From Armatimonadota bacterium (GTDB lineage Bacteria > Armatimonadota > Fimbriimonadia > Fimbriimonadales > Fimbriimonadaceae): DNA of 51,753 bases. The DNA lies in contig JACRPN010000004.1 of the NCBI GenBank assembly GCA_016223145.1, positions 184,755-236,507 of the forward strand, written 5' to 3'. Within the stretch, counting starts at the first letter, position 1, and each line of letters begins with the position of its first letter. The translations under genes and the position numbers were made by a program. Under the pieces are notes generated by a model, which was not told the origin of the DNA, ran no database searches, and saw nothing but the letters and a program-made list of their open reading frames with translations. This document shows positions 32,186 to 39,331 of the stretch, piece after piece.

Positions 32186-34884
32186 AGCACCACCACGGCC
32201 CTCAGGTCCTTGACAGCGAGCACGACGTCGTCCTCGACGCGCGGCTCCAGGTCGAACCCGTACTTGCGGAACGTCGCCTGCATCGCGACGTTGTCGGGGG
32301 TGGTCTCGGCGACCAGCCGCTTCACACCCCACGCACGCGCGATCTCCTCAATATAGGTTGTGAACTGGCCGCCCAGCCCCTTGCCCTGCCACTCGTCCAC
32401 CACAAACGCCGCGTACTCTGCCGACACCATGTCGGGGTCCGCGACCATCCGCCCGACACCGATCATCTCTCGGCTCTCGTCACCCTCCACTTCGGCAATG
32501 ATCGCCATCTCGCGGTCGTAGTCGATGTAGCAATAGCGCGCGGCCATCTCGTGGGTGGTTCCCTTGAAAAGGTGCCTGAACCGGAACCGTAGCGATTCCT
32601 GGCTCGCCTTGGCCAGCATGTCGTGCCACATTGGTTCATCTTCGGGCTTGATCGGCCGCAAGAGCACCGGCGTGCCGTCTTTCAGCTTGATGCGGCGGAT
32701 CCATTCGTCAGGATAGGGCGAAATTGCCAGGTGGCTATGCCTGCCAACGGCCTTCCCCACCAGTTCGCGGTCGATGACGACCCGGGCGTCGAGAGCGATC
32801 ACGCCCTCAGGCGTTGCGACCAGCGGGTTGATGTCAATCTCCTTGATCTCAGGGTAGTCGGCGATCAAGTAAGAGAACCGCATCAGCGTCTCGATCAAGC
32901 GGTCCATGTTCACGCCGGGCCTTCCCCGATAGCCGCAAAGCAGCGGGTAGGACTTCAGGCTCTCGAGCATCCGCCGCGCCAGGCTCTCGTTGAGCGGTGG
33001 GAGCCCCAGCGCCTTGTCCTTGAACACTTCGGCGGCAACCCCGCCGGTACCCACCATAATCACAGCACCGAAAGTCGGGTCCTTCTTAGCGCCCAGGATC
33101 AGCTCGTAGCCATCTTTCGACTTCACCATCGCCTGAACGGTCACGCCCTGGACGTCGGCTTCGGGGCGAGCGGCCTTAGCTCGTTGGACGATCTGATCGA
33201 ACGCTTCGCGCACTTCCGCCTCCGATTTCAAGTTCAGGACCACGCCGCCTACGTCGGTTTTGTGGGTGATCTGCGGGCTCAGCACCTTGAGCACCACCGG
33301 AAACCCGACTCGGCGGGCCGCGTCGGAGGCTTCATCGGCGCTTCGCGCCGCCACGGGCCTCGTGACAGGGATCTCATAGGCCTCGAGAAGCGCCTTCGAG
33401 ACGGTCTCCGTCAGGATTTCCTCGCCGTCCATGAGGATGATGTCGAAGAGGTCCCGCAGGCGGCGCCTGTCGAGAGCGAAGTCCATCGGGATGTCTCGCG
33501 GTGTTTCGTGCAGGATCTCCTGGTTGCGCCCATACGAATAAAGATTCATGAACGCCCGCACACCCGCTTCAGGGGTGGAATAGGTTGGCACGCCCGCCTG
33601 GTTCAGAAGCTGAATGCCCCCGGCCATCATGTTGCCGCCCATCCACGCCGCGAGCACGGGCTTCTTGGCATCGGCTGTGAGAGTCGCGAGTGCCTGGGCT
33701 GTCTTGGTTGGGTCGGTCACCGCTTGCGGCGCTAAAATCGCCAGAACCGCGTCGACTCCGGAATCGTGCAGAGCCAACTTCGCGGCCTCGGCGAAGCGCT
33801 CCGGTCCCGAATCTCCCAAGACGTCGACCGGATTGCCATGCGACCACGCCGAAGGGAGCACTGCATCCAGCGCTTCGATGGTGCTTGGATGGAGCTCCGC
33901 AAGCTGCCCGTTCAGCGAGAGAAGCATGTCGGTGGCCATCACGCCGGGTCCGCCCGCGTTGGTGACGATGGCAAGATTGGGCCCACGCACCTGCTTTCTT
34001 CGGCCCAGAAGCTCGGCGCAATCGAAGATGTCGGCGATATCGAAAACTCGCACGATGCCGGCTCGCTGGAATGCCGCGTCGAACACGCTGTCCTCACCCG
34101 CCATCGCGCCGGTATGCGAGGCTGCGGCCTTGGCGCTCTCTGCAAAGCGACCTGCCTTATAGGCGACGATCGGGCGGTTTCGCGCATAGCCTCGGGCGGC
34201 GCTCATGAAACTGCGTGCGTCGCCTAAGGACTCGATGTACATGATCGCCGAATGGTTGTGCCTATCATCGGCGAAATAGTCGATCAGGTCGCCGAAACCC
34301 ACGTCCAGCGCGTTGCCGAGACTCACGAAGTGCGAAAACCCGATCCCTTCGGCGATGGCCCAGTCGAGTACGGACGTGCAGAGCGCGCCGGACTGTGAGA
34401 CGAAACCGATGTGCCCCTCGCGCGGGTTTCCGGCGGCAAAGCTTGCGTTTAATTTGGAGTGCGGGACGATGATGCCGAGGCAGTTCGGTCCGATGATCCG
34501 CATTCCGGGAAACTCCTCCCATGCCGCACGGAGCTCGGCCTCCAGGTCCCGGCCATGCGCCCCGACCTCCCGGAATCCGGCGGAAATGATGATCACGCCG
34601 AGGATGCCGGCATTGCCGCACTCGCGGACCAGTTCGGGTACGCCGGCAGCGGGTGTGGCGATGATCGCGAGATCGGGCACCCGAGGCAGCGAACCCACGG
34701 AAGGATAGGCCTGGCTGCCCTGAACCGACTCGCGCTTCGGGTTCACTGGGTACACGACCCCCTGGAAGCCGGCGCTGATGAGGTTCCTGAGTAGGGCGTA
34801 GCCGACAGTGTTGGGCTTATCGGTCGCACCAATGACGGCGATTCGCTGGGGTTTGAAGATTCGGTCGAGGTTTAAGATGCTCAC
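32176..34884 (-). CDS. ADP-forming acyl-CoA synthetase fused to a GNAT acetyltransferase (Pat-like)
   Basis: 902 residues from GTG at 34884, which follows AGGA by 8 bp and begins VSILNLDRIFKPQRIAVIGA; an in-frame extension to 35058 has poor protein character. Domains: CoA-binding Rossmann fold (about 8-130), succinyl-CoA-ligase-like domain (about 150-450) with SHTGAMAGE (His257), an ATP-grasp domain (about 490-710: LLEAYEIPVTRPVAARSADE, GFPVVLKVLSPQITHKTDVGG, EIDINPLVAT), and a C-terminal GNAT domain (about 735-895: VLLRPIKPEDEPMW, VDEWQGKGLGGQF). The same order occurs in Salmonella Pat/YfiQ protein acetyltransferase. The catalytic His is present here, so acyl-CoA synthesis may be active as well. 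GNAT part likely acetylates acetyl-CoA synthetase. Confidence 0.88.
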   Translation of the reverse strand: MSILNLDRIFKPQRIAVIGATDKPNTVGYALLRNLISAGFQGVVYPVNPKRESVQGSQAYPSVGSLPRVPDLAIIATPAAGVPELVRECGNAGILGVIIISAGFREVGAHGRDLEAELRAAWEEFPGMRIIGPNCLGIIVPHSKLNASFAAGNPREGHIGFVSQSGALCTSVLDWAIAEGIGFSHFVSLGNALDVGFGDLIDYFADDRHNHSAIMYIESLGDARSFMSAARGYARNRPIVAYKAGRFAESAKAAASHTGAMAGEDSVFDAAFQRAGIVRVFDIADIFDCAELLGRRKQVRGPNLAIVTNAGGPGVMATDMLLSLNGQLAELHPSTIEALDAVLPSAWSHGNPVDVLGDSGPERFAEAAKLALHDSGVDAVLAILAPQAVTDPTKTAQALATLTADAKKPVLAAWMGGNMMAGGIQLLNQAGVPTYSTPEAGVRAFMNLYSYGRNQEILHETPRDIPMDFALDRRRLRDLFDIILMDGEEILTETVSKALLEAYEIPVTRPVAARSADEASDAARRVGFPVVLKVLSPQITHKTDVGGVVLNLKSEAEVREAFDQIVQRAKAARPEADVQGVTVQAMVKSKDGYELILGAKKDPTFGAVIMVGTGGVAAEVFKDKALGLPPLNESLARRMLESLKSYPLLCGYRGRPGVNMDRLIETLMRFSYLIADYPEIKEIDINPLVATPEGVIALDARVVIDRELVGKAVGRHSHLAISPYPDEWIRRIKLKDGTPVLLRPIKPEDEPMWHDMLAKASQESLRFRFRHLFKGTTHEMAARYCYIDYDREMAIIAEVEGDESREMIGVGRMVADPDMVSAEYAAFVVDEWQGKGLGGQFTTYIEEIARAWGVKRLVAETTPDNVAMQATFRKYGFDLEPRVEDDVVLAVKDLRAVVVLSG

Positions 34885-35258
34885 GGGCGGTCCTACTTGC
34901 CTCGCCCGATTTGCCTCGGATCGAGGCCCCTTTGGTTCATTTTTGGGCCGTCTGGCTTGGGTAGCCAGGGCCCCATGGTCCGCCTGCGGGGTGCGTTGGG
35001 TTGAGGCGGATGCGCCTTGCGCCACTTCGGTGTGTGGTGGGCCGAGCGCCTTGCCCACTGGAGTCTATGATACCTGGTCTGGGGGTTCCACAACTCGGCG
35101 AATCAACGTCCGCTCGACTTCCATTGCCGGCTCTTTGCGCTTCCAGTGGTCCCCTTTGCGTCCTATGTGTGAAATCCGGCTTTCATGCCCTCTCGCTGAG
35201 TCCACAAAGCAGACGCAAAGACGAAGAAGGGAACGGAGACTGTTCATGCATGGCCCGA
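34885..35258. repeat. Intergenic region with CTTTGCG-rich inverted repeat
   Basis: This 374-bp gap lies between the YkuD gene end and the synthetase start. On the plus strand CTTTGCG occurs at about 35134 and 35154. The reverse complement CGCAAAG occurs near 35215 (within AGACGCAAAGACGAAGAAG). The sequence resembles the dispersed CTTTGCGTCTTTG-type intergenic elements seen in some environmental bacteria. Short open frames over it have no recognisable protein features. The synthetase promoter should be here, but no clear box was found. Confidence 0.4.
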
Positions 35259-35966
35259 TCACCGCTTCAGCCGGGGCATCTCGCGAAGCTGCTTTTCGAG
35301 CTCGGCATACATCTCACCCACCCAAGCCGCCTCCTTCGGGATCCGAAAGCCAGGCTGCTTTCGAAAGTCCACGGGGCATACCAGGATGTCGCGCTTTCCC
35401 TGTGGCACCTCTTTCGCCATCGCGAAGACCTGCTCGATCGGCTTATCTCCAATGGCGATGCACCCGATCGAGACGTTGCTCCCGTGCAGGTAGATATCGC
35501 TCCCTATGTCCTTTCTTGGCACCTTTGAGTTGGCGATATCGGTGGCGTTGGGATAGTCCAGCTTGATCGAGAGGTGGTAGGCGCTCTGGGGGTTCAGCGT
35601 GGTCAGCGCGTAGAGCCCTTCCGGGACCTGCTTGTCTCCCTCCCTGCGTTTGGGGCCCAGTTTCCCGCTCGCCGCAAGAATCGGGTACGTGGTGAGATGG
35701 GTCCACGTACCATTCTCTCCGCCGACCCAGACCTCGAGTTCTCGCTCCTGCTTGAACGCAACCAGTCGAAACCGCTTGGGGGGCCAAGCGATGCCTGCAG
35801 CGGCCGCCAGCGGCTTGAGTTCTGTTGCTTGCGCCGTAGCTGCTGGACCGGAGGCTTCGGCTGCCCGATGCCGAGCCCACTTCAGGCCCTGGGGCACACC
35901 CCATGCCAGCCCGCAAACCACAGCTCCCAAGGCCGCCAACCGAACTGCAGAACGACCGCCCTTCAT
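35259..35966 (-). CDS. L,D-transpeptidase family protein (YkuD/ErfK, YafK-like)
   Basis: 235 residues. A membrane anchor or signal lies at ~8-30 (VRLAALGAVVCGLAWGV), and a low-complexity Ala stretch at ~35-60. The YkuD domain (about 66-200) carries the catalytic motif LHGSNVSIGCIAIGD: His161, Ser166, Gly168 and nucleophile Cys169. SIGC rather than SHGC places it near the YafK subgroup, members of which can cleave or form Lpp-peptidoglycan links. The start ATG at 35966 overlaps the preceding gene's stop by 4 bp. The protein probably acts at the periplasmic face on cross-links or anchors. Catalytic residues look intact; precise substrate unknown. Confidence 0.88.
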   Translation of the reverse strand: MKGGRSAVRLAALGAVVCGLAWGVPQGLKWARHRAAEASGPAATAQATELKPLAAAAGIAWPPKRFRLVAFKQERELEVWVGGENGTWTHLTTYPILAASGKLGPKRREGDKQVPEGLYALTTLNPQSAYHLSIKLDYPNATDIANSKVPRKDIGSDIYLHGSNVSIGCIAIGDKPIEQVFAMAKEVPQGKRDILVCPVDFRKQPGFRIPKEAAWVGEMYAELEKQLREMPRLKR

Positions 35967-36553
35967 ACTCCATCCTTGACGAGCTTGTAGCCCTTCGGCG
36001 GCACGAACCGGAACATGGATTCCGGGATCTTGGGATTAGTCTTGAGGTCGGAGAATAGCCGCACCTGGGTGATCGATCCCAGGTTTGCCGAAACACCGAG
36101 CGGATCGTGCGTCAACAGGTCGAAGAAGACGTACATCTTGGTCTCTTTGGTCAAGCGCTTGCCGTCCAGCTCAACTCGGAGCGCCTGCTTGCCGTGCCAG
36201 GAAACCTTCGCCGGCTCTCCGATAGGGGGGAGTCCCATGCTGGAAAAGTCGAGCCCGACTTCGCGAGACAGCGACCAATCCTTCTGTACTCCCTCGAAGA
36301 TCTTGTAACCCTTCTCGCTGGGTTTGATGCTCCAGCTCTTCGTTGGGCAGCCGATGAAGATGCCCTGGGCCGACTCGTATCGGTAGTAGCCTCCGCGCTT
36401 CCACCACCACTTGGTGGTTTGTGGCTTGGGGAACTCCTCAGTGGTGACGGTGACCGTCACCGACATCGATGTGGCGGCCTCGATCCGGCGGTGGACCTCG
36501 TCCAGCAAGGGTTGGGACTGGAAAGCTTGCCACATCCATATCGCCGCGATCAT
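35963..36553 (-). CDS. LolA-like outer-membrane lipoprotein-sorting fold protein
   Basis: 196 residues. The N-terminus MIAAIWMWQAFQSQPLLDEV is a short hydrophobic stretch and may be a signal or a wrongly early start. The body is beta-strand rich: SMSVTVTVTTEEF, YYRYESAQGIFIG, KMYVFFDLLTHDPLGV, QVRLFSDLKTNPKI and the terminal ESMFRFVPPKGYKLV. The last is typical of LolA/LppX-like barrels that bind lipid tails (F.F.PPKG...V). The gene overlaps the L,D-transpeptidase by 4 bp, so the pair is coupled. A role in envelope lipid or lipoprotein handling is a guess. Divergent from thuA with an inverted-repeat element between them. Confidence 0.72.
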   Translation of the reverse strand: MIAAIWMWQAFQSQPLLDEVHRRIEAATSMSVTVTVTTEEFPKPQTTKWWWKRGGYYRYESAQGIFIGCPTKSWSIKPSEKGYKIFEGVQKDWSLSREVGLDFSSMGLPPIGEPAKVSWHGKQALRVELDGKRLTKETKMYVFFDLLTHDPLGVSANLGSITQVRLFSDLKTNPKIPESMFRFVPPKGYKLVKDGV

Positions 36554-36589
36554 GAGTGCATGTTAGCACTGGAAATGGACGAGGGCCGT

Positions 36590-36698
36590 ATGTGGCATGA
36601 CCGTCCCGGTCATGTCCGATCCCTCTTGAATCAGGTCGCGACTCCCTACCCGGACCGGGACGGTCCGGGGATACATGACCGAGACGGTCATGCCACAT
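36590..36698. repeat. 109-bp inverted-repeat element with nested hairpin
   Basis: The outer arms 36590-36615 and 36673-36698 are reverse complements with one mismatch over 26 bp (ATGTGGCATGACCGT... on the left). A second hairpin is nested at 36649-36669, CCCGGACC pairing with GGTCCGGG around a 5-base loop. It lies between divergent promoters. The size and arrangement resemble a small non-autonomous element (MITE/REP-like), but no flanking duplication was confirmed. Confidence 0.6.
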
Positions 36699-36753
36699 CG
36701 ATGGCCTTCTCGGTACTCTTTCACCTGCGGAGCCAGACCCATAGCAACTCACC

Positions 36754-36790
36754 AGAAAACCTGAGAACCTGAACACCCAAAACCCTTACC
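36754..36790. repeat. CCTGAGAA-type short array
   Basis: Bases 36754-36790 contain AAAACCTGAGAACCTGAACA followed by CCCAAAACCCTTACC. The reverse complement matches the TCAGGTTCTCAGG array at 51518-51580, so the same repeat family occurs in both orientations. It lies just upstream of thuA. Confidence 0.55.
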
Positions 36791-36813
36791 ACCTGGCTCC
36801 CAAGGAGCTTTCA

Positions 36814-37566
36814 ATGTCCGACAAAATCCGCGTGACCGTGTGGGGCGAGAACGTCCACGAGCACGAGATGCCGAAGGTCGCCGCCATCTATCCCAAGGGC
36901 ATGCACGGCTGCATCGCCGACGGCCTGAAGGAGGACCCGGCGTTCGACGTCAAGATCGCCACCCTCGACATGCCCGAGCACGGCCTGACCGAAGAGGTCC
37001 TGCTGAACACCGACGTGCTCACCTGGTGGGGCCACGCCGCGCACCACAAAGTCGACGACGCCATCGCCCAGCGCGTGAAGACCCGCGTGCTGGAGGGCAT
37101 GGGGCTGATCGTGCTGCACTCGGGCCACTATTCCAAGATCTTCAAGTGGCTGATGGGCAGTTCGTGCTCGCTCTGCTGGCGCGAGGCCGACGAGCTGGAG
37201 CGCATCTGGATCTGCAATCCCGTGCACCCGATCGTGCAGGGCATCGAGGGGCCCTACTTCGAGATCCCGCAGGAGGAGATGTACGGCGAGCCGTTCGGCA
37301 TCCCCGAGCCCAACGAGACCATCATGATCGGGCACTTCGAGGGCGGCAACGTGTTCCGCTCGGGCGTGGTGTTCCATCGCGGCGCGGGCACGATCTTCTA
37401 TTTCCAGCCCGGCCACGAGACCTACCCGATCTACCACCAGAAGGAGATCAAGCTGATCCTGAAGAACGCGGCGAAGTACGTCGTGCCGAAGGGTCCGCGG
37501 TGGATCGACCAGGCGCCGCACATCCCGAAGGAGCAGGCGCCGGATCCCATTGCGGTGAAGGGATAG
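36814..37566 (+). CDS. ThuA domain protein
   Basis: 250 residues, cytoplasmic. The start IRVTVWGENVHEHEMPKVAA is close to the trehalose-utilisation protein ThuA (VVWNEFRHE-type start), followed by YPKGMHGCIADGL, TDVLTWWGHAAHHKV, GLIVLHSGHYSKIF, a central YFEIPQEEMYGEPF and GAGTIFYFQPGHETYP. ThuA has a class I glutamine-amidotransferase-like fold and is used in sugar catabolism. The His-rich conserved positions are present. The gene stands alone: an ATP-grasp gene follows after a 248-bp repeat island. An array begins immediately after the stop. The sugar substrate is unknown. Confidence 0.87.
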   Translation: MSDKIRVTVWGENVHEHEMPKVAAIYPKGMHGCIADGLKEDPAFDVKIATLDMPEHGLTEEVLLNTDVLTWWGHAAHHKVDDAIAQRVKTRVLEGMGLIVLHSGHYSKIFKWLMGSSCSLCWREADELERIWICNPVHPIVQGIEGPYFEIPQEEMYGEPFGIPEPNETIMIGHFEGGNVFRSGVVFHRGAGTIFYFQPGHETYPIYHQKEIKLILKNAAKYVVPKGPRWIDQAPHIPKEQAPDPIAVKG

Positions 37567-37680
37567 GGACCGAGGAACCAAGGGACAAAGGGACAAAGGG
37601 ACGGAGGGACGAAGGGACGAAGGGACAAAGGGACGGAGGGACAAAGGGACGGAAGGACCGTCCGAGGTCCGAGTTGTGGC
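37567..37680. repeat. AGGGACAA octamer array downstream of thuA
   Basis: About nine to ten octamers of the form GGGACAAA/GGGACGGA/GGGACGAA run from 37566 to 37655, then switch to AGGTCCG heptamers (37656-37675). Unit length is near constant while the last two or three bases vary. The array starts two bases after the thuA stop codon. Confidence 0.85.
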
Positions 37681-37686
37681 CCGATA

Positions 37687-37762
37687 GCCCCTCTCTCCTG
37701 CTCCGGAGGAGAGAGGGGTTGGGGAGAGAGGTCTGTGAGCGAAGCGAACTGCTCCGGCGAGT
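37687..37762. repeat. REP-like palindrome with GTGAGCGAAGCGAAC tail
   Basis: The core pairs CCCCTCTCTCCT with its complement around CTCCGG (37688-37718), followed by TTGGGGAGAGAGGTCTGTGAGCGAAGCGAAC (split here as the two parts TTGGGGAGAGAGG and GTGAGCGAAGCGAAC). Similar pieces occur at 12981-13040 and at the right edge of the window (51711-51745, GAGAGGTCGGTGAGCGCAGC). Probably a dispersed REP-type element. Confidence 0.6.
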
Positions 37763-37814
37763 TTGACGGTCCATTCTCGAGGTCGGCCGGTTCCCGAAAC
37801 CCACGGGGACTGCC

Positions 37815-38621
37815 ATGATCCATCGCATCGCCATCCTCGTTCATCGCCACGAGGCGTTCGATCAGACCGCCTATTTCGTAAGCGAGTTCGCAAGGGTCTG
37901 GCTTGATCGCGGCATCGAAGTCGTCGTCGTGCGCGGACCGCAGGAACGCGTGGAGGCCGACGTTGCGATCCTCCACGTGGACCTGACGGTGATCCCACCT
38001 GAGTATCTCGCGCTCGCGAGGCGCTACCCCTCTTGCGTCAACGGCCACGTCGCAGACATCTCGAAACGAGTTGTGAGCACGCACTTGGTCCGGCCAGGGG
38101 ACGGCTATTGCGGGCCAGTGATCGTCAAGTCGGATCGCAACTACGGTGGCCGGAAGGAACGTGATCTCGCCCTGCGTGGACACCTACCCCCGAGTTTCCT
38201 GCGCGTTCCAGCAAGCTACGATGTGTTCGAGTCGCCGGCCAGCGTTGCCGAGGATGTTTGGGCAGACCGTGACCTCGTTGTCGAACGCTTTTGTCCCGAG
38301 AAGGACGGCGACCTGTACAAGATGCGCACTTGGATGTTCTTCGGCGGCAAGGAGACCGGCTCGATTGCCTACTCACCCAAGCCCGTCGTTAAGTCCGAGA
38401 GCGTCGTGCACAGGAAGCCTCTGCATGAAGTGCCGGAGGAGCTGAGGATGATCCGGGAAGAGCTCGCTTTTGAATACGGCACGTTCAACTACGTGATGCA
38501 CGAGGGCGAGGCGGTGCTGTTCGACGCCAACCGCGCCCCAGCGCTCGGCGCGTTCTCAAACGGCGACCCCTCGCCGGAGATTCGGTTCTTTGCGGACGGC
38601 ATTTGGGACTTCGTCAGCTAG
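37815..38621 (+). CDS. ATP-grasp superfamily protein
   Basis: 268 residues, cytoplasmic. N-terminal Rossmann-like region RIAILVHRHEAFDQTAYFVS (about 4-70). The ATP-grasp part shows GPVIVKSDRNYGGRKERDL (nucleotide-binding Lys in a VIVK strand, Gly-rich loop), DLVVERFCPEKDGD (the strand binding adenine) and a C-terminal FNYVMHEGEAVLFDANRAPA with the acidic/Asn metal ligands DANR. The layout is that of a small carboxylate-amine ligase, RimK- or D-Ala-ligase-like, but it lacks enough features to name a substrate. Its 3' end overlaps the convergent membrane-protein gene by 4 bp. It may modify a peptide or amino acid. Confidence 0.72.
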   Translation: MIHRIAILVHRHEAFDQTAYFVSEFARVWLDRGIEVVVVRGPQERVEADVAILHVDLTVIPPEYLALARRYPSCVNGHVADISKRVVSTHLVRPGDGYCGPVIVKSDRNYGGRKERDLALRGHLPPSFLRVPASYDVFESPASVAEDVWADRDLVVERFCPEKDGDLYKMRTWMFFGGKETGSIAYSPKPVVKSESVVHRKPLHEVPEELRMIREELAFEYGTFNYVMHEGEAVLFDANRAPALGAFSNGDPSPEIRFFADGIWDFVS

Positions 38622-38941
38622 CGCTGTTGCGCCTTCGGAGGCCTCACGACCCGCCAACCGTCGTTTCGGTCCAACCACCGGACAGCAGCGAAATAGGGCA
38701 CGCCACCCAAGGCGCATAGGATTGCGAAGAATGCCAGGTAAAGCGAGAACCGGGAGGCCGTCGCAAACATCAGAGCCAAGATCGAGCAGAGCAGTGCCGT
38801 GCCCGCACAAAACCAACCGAAACCGACAACCCACGAGCGGTTCGGCGAGCCCCAGATAGTGATCTTCACCCACAGGGGCACGTGAAGCTTCATCCCCGGT
38901 CTGGGGTAATCCACGAAGCTCCCCTTTGGCTCTGGCTCCAT
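38618..38941 (-). CDS. Small two-helix membrane protein
   Basis: 107 residues from ATG at 38941 (a GTG at 38974 would add 11 residues). After a polar N-terminal half with PRPGMKLHVPLWVKITIWG, two membrane helices follow at ~38-62 (VVGFGWFCAGTALLCSILAL) and ~68-88 (LYLAFFAILCALGGVPYF), and a basic tail. No family recognised. It is convergent with the ATP-grasp gene, overlapping by 4 bp. The steady hydrophobic pattern argues it is a real gene. Confidence 0.55.
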   Translation of the reverse strand: MEPEPKGSFVDYPRPGMKLHVPLWVKITIWGSPNRSWVVGFGWFCAGTALLCSILALMFATASRFSLYLAFFAILCALGGVPYFAAVRWLDRNDGWRVVRPPKAQQR

Positions 38942-39000
38942 CGCAGCCCAATTTACCCGGCGAGCATCTCCCACCTTCCCTTGCTTGCGGCCGCCGGGCG

Positions 39001-39068
39001 CTCATCAGATCACGGGCTCCCGACCCAGGGCTGGCGCCCTGGGCTATCACATCAAGGCCCGTAGGGCC
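39001..39068. repeat. Cluster of GC-rich hairpins
   Basis: CCCAGGG at 39024-39030 pairs with CCCTGGG at 39037-39043 around a six-base loop. AAGGCCC/GGGCCT lies at 39054-39068. A third hairpin, ATGGGC/GCCCAT around GTTGA, is at 39215-39231. They resemble dispersed intergenic palindromes. Confidence 0.5.
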
Positions 39069-39176
39069 TCAGCGCCCAGCCTTGCGAAAGATCGTCGCGA
39101 TGGCCAACCCCACAACCACCAGGCCTAACCCCCACAGGGCCAAGTTCACCCAATCGATCCTCCATCCTACAAGCAT
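39069..39176 (-). CDS. Candidate 35-residue single-helix membrane protein
   Basis: An ATG at 39176-39174 opens a 35-codon frame ending in TGA at 39069. The product is MLVGWRIDWVNLALWGLG followed by LVVVGLAIATIFRKAGR: a short polar start, one hydrophobic helix of ~20 residues and a basic end, the usual shape of a small membrane protein. GGTGA sits 5-9 bases upstream. No family known. Support is limited to hydrophobic pattern and ribosome site. Confidence 0.35.
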   Translation of the reverse strand: MLVGWRIDWVNLALWGLGLVVVGLAIATIFRKAGR

Positions 39177-39268
39177 GTCATCACCAATGGCGCCATACGG
39201 CAAGCCGGGGAGAAATGGGCGTTGAGCCCATGTGCGAACCGCCCTTAGTCCGATGTGCCCGCACTTTG

Positions 39269-39298
39269 CTGCCTCAACACCTAAAGGTGCTGAGGCAG
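39269..39298. terminator. Hairpin downstream of the Tricorn-like gene
   Basis: CTGCCTCA (39269-39276) pairs with TGAGGCAG (39291-39298); after one mismatch CACCT pairs with AGGTG. No T-run on either side, so it may be a Rho-assisted stop or mRNA-stabilising structure for the minus-strand protease gene ending at 39332. A short array of GACATTC heptamers lies at 39303-39321. Confidence 0.4.
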
Positions 39299-39331
39299 TT
39301 CATTCGACATTCGACATTCGTCAATCGCCCC

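Noticed and set aside
34885-35058. 58-residue N-terminal extension of the acyl-CoA synthetase
   Set aside because: The stretch is Pro/Gln/Arg rich without conservation features, and the GTG at 34884 has a ribosome site and begins at the conserved family start.
34808-35566. Plus-strand frames across the synthetase/YkuD gap
   Set aside because: They run antisense through both well-supported genes and have cysteine- and Arg-rich composition without motifs.
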